A DNA stretch of 64,000 bases from Pseudoduganella danionis (GCF_009720775.1 NZ_WNKW01000006.1:248001-312000), one strand, 5' to 3'; counted from the first letter of the stretch, positions 34,746 through 43,520 are shown. Numbers and translations are program-made. The notes: generated by a model not told the origin, from the letters alone.

Positions 34746-35681
34746 ATGCTGCAAACTCCGCTGACGATACAAAGACTGTACGACGACAATCGCGAAAGTT
34801 TGCAGCTAGGCTGGTTTGCCGGCTTCCCCGGCGGCGAGCGGCTGATCTCCGGCGACGTCGCTTCGGCCGCCGATCAGGTGGGCCACCTGAACACCATCCA
34901 CCCGGGCCGTATCCAGGTGTTCGGCCATCAGGAAATCAATTACTACCAGCGTCTCAAATCGCTCACGCGCGCCCACGTGATCGGCGAGCTGATTGCAGGC
35001 GGACCACCGGCGCTGATCATTGCGCAGGGGCTGGAAACCCCGCCCGACATTCTCGCCATCTGCGACGAAAAAAATATCCCGCTGTTCTCGACGCCGCTGC
35101 CGGCCGCGCAAGTGATCGACTTCCTGCGCGTGTATCTGTCGAAGAAGCTGGCCCAGCGCATCATCATGCACGGCGTGTTCATGGACGTGCTCGGTGTGGG
35201 CGTGCTGATCACGGGCGATTCCGGTCTCGGTAAGAGCGAGCTGGGGCTGGAGCTGATTTCGCGTTCGCACGGTCTGGTGGCGGACGATGCCGTGGAATTC
35301 TCGCGCATCGCACCGAACATGATCGAAGGACGCTGCCCGCCGCTGCTGCAGAACCTGCTGGAAGTGCGCGGGCTGGGGCTGCTGGACATTAAAGCCATCT
35401 TTGGCGAAACGGCCGTGCGGCGCAAGATGCGCCTGAAGCTGATCGTGCATCTGGTACGCCGTGGCGCGGCCGATGAAGAAGTCGAGCGCCTGCCCTTCCA
35501 GTTCCCCACCGAGGACGTGCTGGGCCTGCCAGTGCGCAAGGTCGTGATCCCGGTGGCGGCCGGCCGCAATATTGCGGTGCTGCTGGAAGCGGCCGTGCGC
35601 AACACCATCTTGCAACTGCGCGGCATCGACACGCTGCAGGAATTCATGGAACGCCAGCGTCAGGCCATGAGCGGCGATTAA
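34746..35681 (+). CDS. hprK: HPr kinase/phosphorylase
   Basis: 311 residues. The Walker A motif is GDSGLGKSELGLEL (about residue 156), and the family signature LLEVRGLGLLDIKAIFGET is intact. HprK phosphorylates and dephosphorylates a seryl residue of HPr-type proteins. In betaproteobacteria it belongs to a regulatory PTS without sugar uptake components. It lies between ptsN and rapZ, the usual order. Confidence 0.95.
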   Translation: MLQTPLTIQRLYDDNRESLQLGWFAGFPGGERLISGDVASAADQVGHLNTIHPGRIQVFGHQEINYYQRLKSLTRAHVIGELIAGGPPALIIAQGLETPPDILAICDEKNIPLFSTPLPAAQVIDFLRVYLSKKLAQRIIMHGVFMDVLGVGVLITGDSGLGKSELGLELISRSHGLVADDAVEFSRIAPNMIEGRCPPLLQNLLEVRGLGLLDIKAIFGETAVRRKMRLKLIVHLVRRGAADEEVERLPFQFPTEDVLGLPVRKVVIPVAAGRNIAVLLEAAVRNTILQLRGIDTLQEFMERQRQAMSGD

Positions 35682-35692
35682 CCACAGTCTGC

Positions 35693-35728
35693 TGTTGTTA
35701 TTGGCACCAAATGGTGCCAATAACAACA
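35693..35728. repeat. Perfect 16-bp inverted repeat between hprK and rapZ
   Basis: TGTTGTTATTGGCACC, an AAAT loop, then GGTGCCAATAACAACA. The stem is uninterrupted. The sequence after it (CAGCATCG) has no T tract, so it is not a standard terminator. It starts 12 bp after the hprK stop and ends 32 bp before the rapZ ATG. It may be an mRNA processing or stability element, or a protein-binding palindrome. Confidence 0.8.
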
Positions 35729-35760
35729 CAGCATCGCTGCCTGCGGTATCATCCTGTCCT

Positions 35761-36624
35761 ATGCGCATCGTACTCTTAACCGGCATCTCCGGCTCCGGCA
35801 AATCTGTCGCCCTCAACGTGCTTGAGGACACCGGCTTTTATTGCGTCGACAACCTGCCGCCAGCCTTGCTGGCCAGCCTGGTCGATACTCTGATGAAGGA
35901 AGGTCTGGAGGCACTGGCCGTCGCCGTGGACGCGCGCAGCTCGGCTTCGCTGGCCAGCCTGCCCGACGACGTCAAGCGACTGCGCGAGCAAGGGCATGAT
36001 GTCAAAGTGATGTTCCTGACCGCCAACACCCATTCACTGGTCGCGCGCTTTTCGGAAACGCGGCGTAGCCACCCGCTGTCGCACGAGCTGCGTCCGGGGC
36101 AGAATCCCGCTTCGCGCCGCACGCTGATCGAGTGCATACTGGAAGAGCGCGAACGACTTGCGCCTATCGAAAAGCTCGGCCATGTGGTCGACACTTCAGA
36201 ACTGAGCGCCAACAAGCTGCGCGCGTGGGTCAAGGATCTGGTGGCGATCGAACGCGCCCCACTGATCCTGTTCTTCGAATCGTTCGCCTTCAAGCTGGGC
36301 GTGCCGCTCGATGCGGATTTCGTGTTCGACGTGCGGGCGCTGCCGAATCCCTATTATGACCTGACGCTACGCCCGTTGAACGGACGCGACCAGCCTGTGA
36401 TCGACTTCCTCAACGCCCAGCCCAGCGCGCTGGAACTGTTCAAGGATATCCGCGACTTCATCGAGAAATGGCTGCCCTCGTTCAAGACGGACAACCGTAG
36501 TTATCTGACCGTGGCGGTCGGCTGCACGGGCGGCCAGCACCGCTCTGTCTACATGGCAGAGCAACTGGCCGCCTATTTCCAGACCAGCGAAAAAGTCGTA
36601 CTGCGCCACCGCGAACAATCCTGA
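35761..36624 (+). CDS. rapZ: RNase adapter / P-loop nucleotide-binding protein RapZ
   Basis: 287 residues from the ATG at 35761 (MRIVLLTGISGSGKSVALNV). The frame extends upstream through the palindrome to 35695, which is not credible as coding. Walker A is GISGSGKS, and DTSELSANKLRAWV and VAVGCTGGQHRSVYMAEQLA are family signatures. In enterobacteria RapZ guides RNase E to the sRNA GlmZ; its role outside that group is less clear. It is the last gene of the unit and runs tail-to-tail with the acyl-CoA hydrolase. Confidence 0.93.
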   Translation: MRIVLLTGISGSGKSVALNVLEDTGFYCVDNLPPALLASLVDTLMKEGLEALAVAVDARSSASLASLPDDVKRLREQGHDVKVMFLTANTHSLVARFSETRRSHPLSHELRPGQNPASRRTLIECILEERERLAPIEKLGHVVDTSELSANKLRAWVKDLVAIERAPLILFFESFAFKLGVPLDADFVFDVRALPNPYYDLTLRPLNGRDQPVIDFLNAQPSALELFKDIRDFIEKWLPSFKTDNRSYLTVAVGCTGGQHRSVYMAEQLAAYFQTSEKVVLRHREQS

Positions 36625-36635
36625 AGCTCCCCATC

Positions 36636-36881
36636 AACTTCGGGGTCTAACTTCGGGGTCAGATCTGTCATTTGCGGGGTCTAACTTCGGGGTCAGATCT
36701 GTCATTTGGACACTCGCGCCTATCGCTTGAGGCGTATCAATACTGACATTGAAAAACCTCCGCCCGGGGAGGTTTCGCTCCTGTTATTCCTTGTCCTCAA
36801 TTGGTCAAATTTCCGGGGTCATTTTGAGCGATCTCAATGGAGCATCGTCGATGTCCAAATGACAGACCTGACCCCGAAGTT
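36636..36881. repeat. Inverted-repeat element with a 34-bp tandem duplication
   Basis: At the left are two perfect 34-bp tandem units (36641-36674, 36675-36708) containing AACTTCGGGGTCAGATCTGT. A 30-bp form of the sequence (36683-36712) returns inverted at 36852-36881 with a single mismatch. The two arms flank 139 bp. A shorter AACTTCGGGGTCT copy begins at 36636. The right arm starts directly after the stop codon of the acyl-CoA hydrolase gene. A related single copy is at 46925. This looks like a small non-autonomous mobile or REP-like element. Confidence 0.75.
36752..36775 (-). terminator. Terminator inside the repeat element
   Basis: On the minus strand AAACCTCC...GGAGGTTT with a 6-nt loop is followed by TTTTT. 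It lies within the inverted-repeat element and would end the transcript of the acyl-CoA hydrolase gene. Confidence 0.65.
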
Positions 36882-37964
36882 TTAAAGGTGGCGCAGGGGA
36901 TGGGCGTAGGCGGGCCAGACCGGCGCAAACATCTGTTGCACCTGTTCGTCGCTCACTTCGGCCAGCGTGGCGGGACGCCATTGCGGCGCGTTGTCTTTAT
37001 CGATCACGAGAGCGCGCACGCCTTCGATCACTTCGCCATGCTCGAAATTACGCCGCACGAGCGCACGCTCCATGCGCAGACAATCAGCCACATCCAGAGC
37101 CGCGCCGCGCTTGATCAGCTCGTGCGTCACGCACATCATCAGCGGTGAGCGCGTCGCCATGATCTGTAGCGTCTTCTGGGCAAAGGCGCTGTCGTCCTGC
37201 TGCAGCGAGGCCGTGATGGCGGCCACCGAGCCGGCCGCGAAATGGCGGTCGATGGCAGCGCGCTGCTGCGCTAGCTGGCTCTCGCCCGCGCTGCGCTGGA
37301 ATGGCGCAGCAAAGCCGGCAATGGCCGTACGCAGTTGCTGGCCGGCCGTGGTGTCCAGCAGCGCGAGCAAGGCTGGCAGTTCGGCACTCGGCACGAAGTA
37401 GTCGGCCAGACCTGCATACAGCGCGTCGGCCGCGTGGATGGTCACACCCGTGACGCCAAGATAGTTGCCTAGCTGGCCAGGTGCGTGCGACAGGAAATAG
37501 CTGCCGCCCACATCGGGGAACAGGCCGATATTCACTTCCGGCATGGCCATCTTGGTACGCTCGGTCACGATGCGGATGCGGCACTCAGGGCCGCCCTGCG
37601 CCACGCCCATGCCGCCGCCCATCACCACGCCATCCATCAGTGCGATATAGGGCTTGGGGTAGAAATGGATTAAATGATTTAGCGCATATTCTTCCGTAAA
37701 GAAGTCTTCCAGCAGTGCGCTGCCAGCCTGCGGCGTATCACGCCCCACATCGTAGAAGAAACGGATGTCGCCGCCCGCACACAGGGCTTTTTCACTGCTG
37801 CTGCGGATTACCACGGCATCCACGTCGGCGCTGTCGCGCCACGCCAGCAGCGCTGCCGTGATGTCGCGCACCATCTCCAGCGAAAGGGAATTGAGGGCTT
37901 TGGGACGGTCCAGCAAAATCAGGCCGGTACCGTTGCTGACGCTGGTGTGGACATGTGCGCTCAT
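36882..37964 (-). CDS. 3-hydroxyisobutyryl-CoA hydrolase-type enoyl-CoA hydratase family protein
   Basis: A 360-residue crotonase-fold protein. CAGGDIRFFYDVG and GVVMGGGMGVAQGG form the oxyanion hole, and MPEVNIGLFPDVGGSYFLS is the HIBCH active-site signature. Length (about 360) and the C-terminal region also favour HIBCH over plain hydratase. It would hydrolyse 3-hydroxyisobutyryl-CoA in valine breakdown. No valine genes are adjacent, and it separates rpoN-hpf from ptsN-hprK-rapZ. The TAA stop abuts the 30-bp repeat. Confidence 0.88.
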   Translation of the reverse strand: MSAHVHTSVSNGTGLILLDRPKALNSLSLEMVRDITAALLAWRDSADVDAVVIRSSSEKALCAGGDIRFFYDVGRDTPQAGSALLEDFFTEEYALNHLIHFYPKPYIALMDGVVMGGGMGVAQGGPECRIRIVTERTKMAMPEVNIGLFPDVGGSYFLSHAPGQLGNYLGVTGVTIHAADALYAGLADYFVPSAELPALLALLDTTAGQQLRTAIAGFAAPFQRSAGESQLAQQRAAIDRHFAAGSVAAITASLQQDDSAFAQKTLQIMATRSPLMMCVTHELIKRGAALDVADCLRMERALVRRNFEHGEVIEGVRALVIDKDNAPQWRPATLAEVSDEQVQQMFAPVWPAYAHPLRHL

Positions 37965-38033
37965 GGATGCTCGCAGTAAGTGAAAACGCTATTCTACTGC
38001 GCGGCCGTGGCGAAAGGTCTAGCCTCCAGACGC

Positions 38034-38058
38034 AAAAAAGGGCGCTGATGGCGCCCTT
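38034..38058 (-). terminator. Terminator after hpf
   Basis: An AAGGGCGC/GCGCCCTT stem has a 5-nt loop and is followed by six T residues on the minus strand, 24 bp past the hpf stop. It ends the LPS-rpoN-hpf transcript. Confidence 0.8.
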
Positions 38059-38081
38059 GATCGGATCTTGCAGTGACCGGC

Positions 38082-38438
38082 TTATAGCGCGGCGGCAGAC
38101 TCGTAACTATCTGGCAGATGCTTGATCGCATCGTGGCCGTGGTTCTGCACTTTGTCTTTGTATTTCATCACCTGCCGATCGAGCTTGTCGATCAGGGTGT
38201 CGATGGCGGCGTACAGATCTTGCGACAGGCTTTCCACATACACGGTCTTGCCCGACATGCGCAGGTTGATCTCGGCCTTCTGGCGCTTCTCTTTCTCTTT
38301 AAGGTTATCTACAGTCAGGATGACAGCAATATCAATCACTTGATCAAAGTGGCGGGTGACGCGCTCCAGCTTGTTCTGCACATATTCACGGATCGCTGCA
38401 GTCACTTCCAGATGATGTCCACTGATGGTGAGATTCAT
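38082..38438 (-). CDS. hpf: Ribosome hibernation promoting factor
   Basis: 118 residues from the ATG at 38438 (MNLTISGHHLEVTAAIREYV), preceded by AGGAG at 5 nt. An upstream in-frame GTG overlaps the ribosome binding site and is rejected. It is the short HPF form, ending after the S30AE domain (AIDTLIDKLDRQVMKYKDKV). HPF joins ribosomes into inactive 100S dimers or stabilises 70S in stationary phase. It follows rpoN, the common gene order. Confidence 0.95.
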   Translation of the reverse strand: MNLTISGHHLEVTAAIREYVQNKLERVTRHFDQVIDIAVILTVDNLKEKEKRQKAEINLRMSGKTVYVESLSQDLYAAIDTLIDKLDRQVMKYKDKVQNHGHDAIKHLPDSYESAAAL

Positions 38439-38512
38439 ACACACTCCTAAAGATGATGTTACTGGCGGTTAGTGCGCTGCCCATTGCTGCCGGGCGCACA
38501 GGAACCAGATAA

Positions 38513-39991
38513 CTACAAAGACTTGCGGAGACTGACTGGCGGGATTTTCAAAGCTTCCCGGTATTTGGCAACAGTTCGTCGCGCAATGACCATGCCTTGT
38601 TCGCCGAGCATGTCCGCAATCTTACTGTCAGATAAAGGGTTTTTCGGGTCTTCTGCTCCTGTCAATTGCACAATGAGTGCGCGTATCGCCGTCGAACTTG
38701 CTTCCCCTCCCGCTTCGGTGGCGACATGGCTACCAAAAAAATATTTCAGCTCAAACATGCCGTGCGGGGTCAGCATATATTTTTGAGTTGTTACGCGAGA
38801 AATAGTGCTCTCGTGTAGACCTAGTGTATCAGCTATTTCGCGCAGCACAAGGGGTCTCATGGCGACCGCGCCATGCGAGAAAAAGTTCTTTTGTCGTTCT
38901 ACTATCGCTTGTGCAACGCGCAAAATTGTCTCGAAACGTTGCCGCATATTCTTGATCAGCCACTTGGCTTCCTGTAGCTGCGCGCCCATCGCGCTCTCGC
39001 CCTTGCCCTGCTTGAGCAGATTGGCGTACATGGCATTGACGCGCAATCGCGGCATCACATCGTTATTCAGGCTGACTTGCCAGCCGTTGCGCGATTTTTT
39101 CACGATCACATCGGGCACCACATAGTCCGAGGTATCGGCCGCAAACGCTGCGCCCGGGTGCGGATTGCACTGGCGGATCACGGTTTGTGCTTCGCGCAAA
39201 TCCTCCTCGTCGCACAGCAGCGCTTTCTTCAATTTGTTGAAATCACGCTGAGCAAACCAGTTCAAATGATTTTCAACAATTGCCAATGCCATGCGGCGTG
39301 TAACCAACGGAATCGCCGGTAAACGCTTGATTTGCAGCGCCAGACATTCGGAGGCCGTACGCGCCCCCACGCCGATAGGGTCGAAACTTTGTAGCAGAGT
39401 TAAAGCCGTCTGCAATTCATCGAGTTCGACTTCGAGTTCTTCGGGAATGCGCGCATGGATTTCTTCCAGCGCTTCTTCCAGATAGCCGTTCTCGTCCAGC
39501 GCATCGATGATCAGTTCCACCAGCGCACGGTCGCGCTGCTCGAGCACCAGCACGCGCATCTGCTCGAGCAGATGGTCGCGCAGCGTGCAGTGGCTGGCTT
39601 CCAGCTGGGGCCGCGCATCTTCATCGTCAGGCGCCTTGCTGCGGCCGGCATCGCTCCAGTCCACATCAGCCTCGCTGCTGGTGCTTTCCGTGTCGGCCGC
39701 GGGGCCATCATAACCATCAGCTTCGGCAGGTGCCGCTTCGCTCTGGCCGGGCGGAATATCGGCGCCCGCTTCATTCGAGCTGGCCGGCTGGCTGATGGCG
39801 CCATCGGACAGCAAACGCAGCGAACGGTCGAGCGGATCGTCGAGCCGTTCCAGCAGCGGATTGTCAGTCAGTAGTTGTTCCAGTTCCTGATGCAATTCCA
39901 GCGTGGACAACTGCAGCAGCCGGATCGACTGCTGTAGCTGGGGTGTCAGCGCCAGATGTTGCGAAGTGCGCAGTTGCAAAGACTGTTTCAT
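38513..39991 (-). CDS. rpoN: RNA polymerase sigma-54 factor
   Basis: 492 residues. Region I is Gln/Leu-rich (LALTPQLQQSIRLLQLSTLE) and contacts activators. Region II is long and acidic (about 75-135). The core-binding and HTH parts follow, with EIADTLGLHESTISRVT, and the RpoN box ARRTVAKYRE lies near residue 470. RpoN recognises -24/-12 promoters with AAA+ activators. It lies downstream of lptB (14-bp gap) and upstream of hpf. Confidence 0.97.
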   Translation of the reverse strand: MKQSLQLRTSQHLALTPQLQQSIRLLQLSTLELHQELEQLLTDNPLLERLDDPLDRSLRLLSDGAISQPASSNEAGADIPPGQSEAAPAEADGYDGPAADTESTSSEADVDWSDAGRSKAPDDEDARPQLEASHCTLRDHLLEQMRVLVLEQRDRALVELIIDALDENGYLEEALEEIHARIPEELEVELDELQTALTLLQSFDPIGVGARTASECLALQIKRLPAIPLVTRRMALAIVENHLNWFAQRDFNKLKKALLCDEEDLREAQTVIRQCNPHPGAAFAADTSDYVVPDVIVKKSRNGWQVSLNNDVMPRLRVNAMYANLLKQGKGESAMGAQLQEAKWLIKNMRQRFETILRVAQAIVERQKNFFSHGAVAMRPLVLREIADTLGLHESTISRVTTQKYMLTPHGMFELKYFFGSHVATEAGGEASSTAIRALIVQLTGAEDPKNPLSDSKIADMLGEQGMVIARRTVAKYREALKIPPVSLRKSL

Positions 39992-40005
39992 GAGGCTTAT
40001 GAGGC

Positions 40006-40758
40006 TTACATTCGGAAGTGTTCACCCAGATACACGCGGCGTACCGACTCGTTCGCAATGATGTCGTCCGGACGGCCAGACGCCAGTACCGTGCCCTGGT
40101 TGATGATATATGCGCGGTCGCAAATGCCCAGCGTTTCGCGCACATTGTGATCGGTAATGAGGACGCCGATGCCACGTTCCTTGAGGAAGCGCACAATGCG
40201 CTGAATCTCGATGACGGCTATCGGGTCGACCCCGGCGAATGGTTCGTCCAGCAGCACGAAGCGGGGGTTGGTCGCCAGTGCCCGCGCAATTTCCACCCGG
40301 CGCCGTTCGCCGCCCGAGAGCGACAGGGCGGGGTTTTCGCGCAGCTTTTCGATTTGCAAATCGGCCAGCAGGGTATTGAGCCGTTCATCGATGGCAGCCT
40401 TGGATAAAGACTTGCCGTCTACTTTCTGAATTTCCAGCACGGCGCGGATGTTCTCCTCCACCGTGAGTTTGCGGAATACGGAGGCTTCCTGCGGCAGGTA
40501 GGACAGGCCCAGCGCTGCGCGCCGGTGGATGGGCAGGCTGGAGATATCGGTGCCGCTGATATCGATGGTGCCCGCATCCGAAGGCACCAGTCCCACGATC
40601 ATGTAGAACGAGGTGGTCTTGCCGGCGCCGTTAGGCCCCAGCAGCCCCACCACTTCGCCGCAGGCCACCTGCAGCGACACATCGTGGACCACCTGGCGCT
40701 TGCCATAAGTCTTTTGCAAACCCTTGACGATCAGGGTGCTACCGCAGGAAGTCGTCAT
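40006..40758 (-). CDS. lptB: LPS export ABC transporter ATPase LptB
   Basis: 250 residues. Walker A is GLLGPNGAGKTTSFY, the signature LSGGERRRVEIARAL, Walker B FVLLDEPFAGVD and the switch His lies in LITDHNVRETL. LptB powers extraction of lipopolysaccharide by LptFG. It starts 2 bp after the lptA stop, so coupling is likely. lptF and lptG are not in the window, as expected since they are encoded elsewhere. Confidence 0.96.
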   Translation of the reverse strand: MTTSCGSTLIVKGLQKTYGKRQVVHDVSLQVACGEVVGLLGPNGAGKTTSFYMIVGLVPSDAGTIDISGTDISSLPIHRRAALGLSYLPQEASVFRKLTVEENIRAVLEIQKVDGKSLSKAAIDERLNTLLADLQIEKLRENPALSLSGGERRRVEIARALATNPRFVLLDEPFAGVDPIAVIEIQRIVRFLKERGIGVLITDHNVRETLGICDRAYIINQGTVLASGRPDDIIANESVRRVYLGEHFRM

Positions 40759-40760
40759 GC

Positions 40761-41357
40761 TTATTTTCCCGGTACAGGTGGAACGGAAGCGGCCGGTGCC
40801 GCTGCCGTGGTGGCGGCCGGTCCGCGCTGCACCGGCTGGATCACCATGGTGCCGCGACCAGCACCGGGCTTGCTCTCGCCCGTCACGCTGTTTTTCACGG
40901 CAAACTGTTCTTTGCGGCTGTCGTAGGAAATGAATTCGCCATCGACTTCATCGCTCAGGCGGCCCGCTTCCAGCCGGCGGATTTTCGCCTTGGAGAACAA
41001 CTTCACGAGATCGGTTTTTTCGCTGTATTCGATACGTTCGGCTTCCCCTTCCACCCACTGGTCACCGGCACCGTCGCGCTTCTGGCGGAAGGTGGCAGGC
41101 GTGCCCGGAGTGCTGGTCAGCACCACCAGATTGTAGCCTTCGGGATCAGTGCTGACCACCGCCTTGGGCGACTTCATCAGCAGCGTGCCGCGCGTCAGCA
41201 CGACATTGCCCAGCAGGGTTTTGATCTGCTTCACATCGTCGATCTGCAGGTCGTCGTAATCGATCTTGGTCGGCTTGGAGGCATCGGCTTTTTCCGCCTG
41301 CGCCACACCCAGCCCAAGGCAGCATAAGGCCACTGCCAGCATCAGTTTCTTCATCAT
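40761..41357 (-). CDS. lptA: Lipopolysaccharide transport periplasmic protein LptA
   Basis: About 198 residues from the ATG at 41357, with GAGAGG at about 7 nt. The signal peptide is MMKKLMLAVALCCLGLGVAQ. The jelly-roll core starts KPTKIDYDDLQIDDVKQIKT. A C-terminal Pro/Ala-rich tail (RGPAATTAAAPAASVPPVPG) is added. LptA bridges the periplasm between LptC and LptD. The long upstream extension of the frame to 41456 is not credible. Confidence 0.92.
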   Translation of the reverse strand: MMKKLMLAVALCCLGLGVAQAEKADASKPTKIDYDDLQIDDVKQIKTLLGNVVLTRGTLLMKSPKAVVSTDPEGYNLVVLTSTPGTPATFRQKRDGAGDQWVEGEAERIEYSEKTDLVKLFSKAKIRRLEAGRLSDEVDGEFISYDSRKEQFAVKNSVTGESKPGAGRGTMVIQPVQRGPAATTAAAPAASVPPVPGK

Positions 41358-41388
41358 TTCTATCCTCTCGTTAGCACACAGGGCAAGC

Positions 41389-41982
41389 CTAGTGCGCTGC
41401 ACGTGGCGGCAACAGCAGTTGCCCACGACCACCCAACTGTACTTCGCGGGTGGCATTATTGGCTTTCATACCCAAGCCGGTCGCACTGGACTGTCCCAGT
41501 TGCAACGCCACGGCAGCGGCAGTTTCCATTCTTTCTTCGTCCGGATACACGGTCAACGCCGGCGTAGTCAAGTGCAGCACAGGTGCCTGTGCGGTAGCGG
41601 GACGCAGTACGTCCACCTTACCGGAAAGCTGGACGCGCGTATTGCCCTGATCGATCAAAGCCGTTTGCGCATGCATCTGCATGGGTGGCTGCTGGCCGGA
41701 CAAGCTGTGCACAAACGGCTTTTCGATATCCGACGCATCATCCACGGGACGGTGGGTCAGCTTATCGCCGGAGATAATGTAGGCCGGCTTGCCGGCCTGG
41801 CTCATACGCACCAGACTGAAACGATCGATGATGTAGTCAGGCTCATTGCGGTAGGGATCCACCTGTTCGTCCTGCCCTGCCTGATTCACCACTTGCACCA
41901 GCCAGAAACTGCCGACGGCCACGAACACGCCGACCAGCATGGTCAGGGTTAATTGCCAGCGATGGGCGGTCTTTTTACGCAT
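41389..41982 (-). CDS. lptC: LPS export protein LptC
   Basis: 197 residues with one N-terminal transmembrane helix (LTLTMLVGVFVAVGSFWLVQ) and a periplasmic jelly roll containing DRFSLVRMSQAGKPAYIISG and MQMHAQTALIDQGNTRVQLS. LptC receives lipopolysaccharide from LptB2FG and hands it to LptA. The position between kdsC and lptA is canonical. Confidence 0.92.
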   Translation of the reverse strand: MRKKTAHRWQLTLTMLVGVFVAVGSFWLVQVVNQAGQDEQVDPYRNEPDYIIDRFSLVRMSQAGKPAYIISGDKLTHRPVDDASDIEKPFVHSLSGQQPPMQMHAQTALIDQGNTRVQLSGKVDVLRPATAQAPVLHLTTPALTVYPDEERMETAAAVALQLGQSSATGLGMKANNATREVQLGGRGQLLLPPRAAH

Positions 41983-41994
41983 GCTTGCGCTCCA

Positions 41995-42522
41995 TTACAC
42001 CAGAAACTGCGCCATCACGCGCTCGTAGCTGCCCTGGGCCTGCATCAGCAGTTCGCATATTTCGCGCACGGCACCGCGGCCGCCATGGGCCGTCGTGACA
42101 TGGTGCGCACGGTTCAATACTTCGGCGCGGCCATTCGGCACGGCCACGGCCAGCCCCACACGGCTCAGTATCGGCAGATCCACCACATCGTCGCCGATGA
42201 AGCCAACCTGCTCGGCCGTCAACCCGGTTTTCTCCAGCAGCGCATGGAAAGGCGTGAGCTTGTCATGCCCCCCCTGATGCAGGTGGCCGATGCCCAGATC
42301 GGCCGCGCGGCGTATCACCTGCGGCGACGTACGCGCGCTGATGATGGCCGTCTGCACGCCGGATTCCTGCAGCAGCTTGATACCGAGGCCATCCTGCACA
42401 TTGAAGGTTTTCAAGGCTTCGCCATCGGCACCATAATGCAGGCTGCCATCGGTCAGCACACCATCGACATCGAAAATCATCAGTCGGATGCGGGCGGCAC
42501 GTTGCACTAAACTCGGATTCAT
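41995..42522 (-). CDS. kdsC: KDO 8-phosphate phosphatase
   Basis: 175 residues, HAD superfamily type C0 without a cap. The nucleophile is in LMIFDVDGVLTDGSLHYG, and the metal-binding end is GFIGDDVVDLPILSRVG. KdsC removes phosphate from KDO-8-P for lipopolysaccharide inner core synthesis. It overlaps the kdsD stop by 1 bp. Confidence 0.94.
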   Translation of the reverse strand: MNPSLVQRAARIRLMIFDVDGVLTDGSLHYGADGEALKTFNVQDGLGIKLLQESGVQTAIISARTSPQVIRRAADLGIGHLHQGGHDKLTPFHALLEKTGLTAEQVGFIGDDVVDLPILSRVGLAVAVPNGRAEVLNRAHHVTTAHGGRGAVREICELLMQAQGSYERVMAQFLV

Positions 42523-43520
42523 CAGATCACCTTGGCGCGGGTCAGGTCGTGGATGTGCAAGGCGCCCACCAGCTTGCCGTCGGCGTCCGTCACCAGCATC
42601 TGGTTGATGCGGAATTCTTCCATCACGGCCACGGCATCGACGGCCATTTTTTCCGGCGCGATGGTGCGCGGGTTGGCGTGCATCACGTCACCGATCACCA
42701 CTTTGCTGAAGTCCTGCACTTTTTCTATCATGCGGCGCAGGTCGCCGTCAGTGAACACGCCAACCGGACGGTTATCGCCATCGACGATGGCCGTCATGCC
42801 CATGCCCTTTTGGGTAATTTCCAGCAGCGCATCAGTCAATTTCACATCGGCCAGCACTTTCGGCACCGCGTCGCCACTACGCATCACATCGCGCACATGG
42901 GTCAGCAGACGGCGGCCCAGCGCGCCACCGGGGTGGGAGCGGGCAAAGTCTTCTTCCTTGAAGCCGCGCAGATCCAGCAGGGCTACGGCAATCGCGTCGC
43001 CGAGCGCCAGCGTGACGGTGGTGGAGGTGGTCGGCGCCAGATTCATCGGGCAGGCTTCCTTGGCCACGGCCACGTTCAGGTGCACATCGGCGATGTCGGC
43101 CAGACTGGAGCCGGGCTTGCCCGTCATCGCGATAATCTTGGTCCCCATGCGCTTGACGACGGGCAGGATGGTCATCAGTTCCGAGCTTTCGCCCGAATAG
43201 GAAATGGCGATCAGCACGTCGCCGGCCGTCACCATGCCGAGGTCGCCGTGCGCGGCTTCGGCCGGATGCACGAACAGCGCCGGCGTGCCGGTGGATGCCA
43301 GCGTCGCGGCGATCTTGCGGCCGATGTGACCGGATTTGCCTATGCCTGAGACCACCACCCGCCCTTTGCAATTCAACAACAGGGCGATGGCCTGCACGAC
43401 GCTATCGTCGGCAGCCAGACGGTCATTCAAAGCAGCGATGGCATCGGCCTCGTTCTGCAGGGTGGCTTGGGCAAGGCGCAGTGCATGCGCGGCCTGATTT
43501 GCGTCAAAAGCTTTCAGCAT
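42522..43520 (-). CDS. kdsD: D-arabinose 5-phosphate isomerase
   Basis: About 332 residues from the ATG at 43520 (MLKAFDANQAAHALRLAQAT). It has an N-terminal SIS domain (RVVVSGIGKSGHIGRKIAAT and HPAEAAHGDLGMV) and two C-terminal CBS domains (VIGDVMHANPRTIAPEKMAV). The enzyme makes arabinose-5-phosphate, the first step to KDO. It is first in the cluster kdsD-kdsC-lptC-lptA-lptB-rpoN-hpf and divergent from the antiporter. Confidence 0.94.
   Translation of the reverse strand: MLKAFDANQAAHALRLAQATLQNEADAIAALNDRLAADDSVVQAIALLLNCKGRVVVSGIGKSGHIGRKIAATLASTGTPALFVHPAEAAHGDLGMVTAGDVLIAISYSGESSELMTILPVVKRMGTKIIAMTGKPGSSLADIADVHLNVAVAKEACPMNLAPTTSTTVTLALGDAIAVALLDLRGFKEEDFARSHPGGALGRRLLTHVRDVMRSGDAVPKVLADVKLTDALLEITQKGMGMTAIVDGDNRPVGVFTDGDLRRMIEKVQDFSKVVIGDVMHANPRTIAPEKMAVDAVAVMEEFRINQMLVTDADGKLVGALHIHDLTRAKVI

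Noticed and set aside
35700..35722. Sigma-54 promoter in TTGGCACCAAATGGTGCC upstream of rapZ
   Set aside because: The TGGCAC looks like a -24 element only because it is part of the palindrome; no TTGC lies at the -12 distance.
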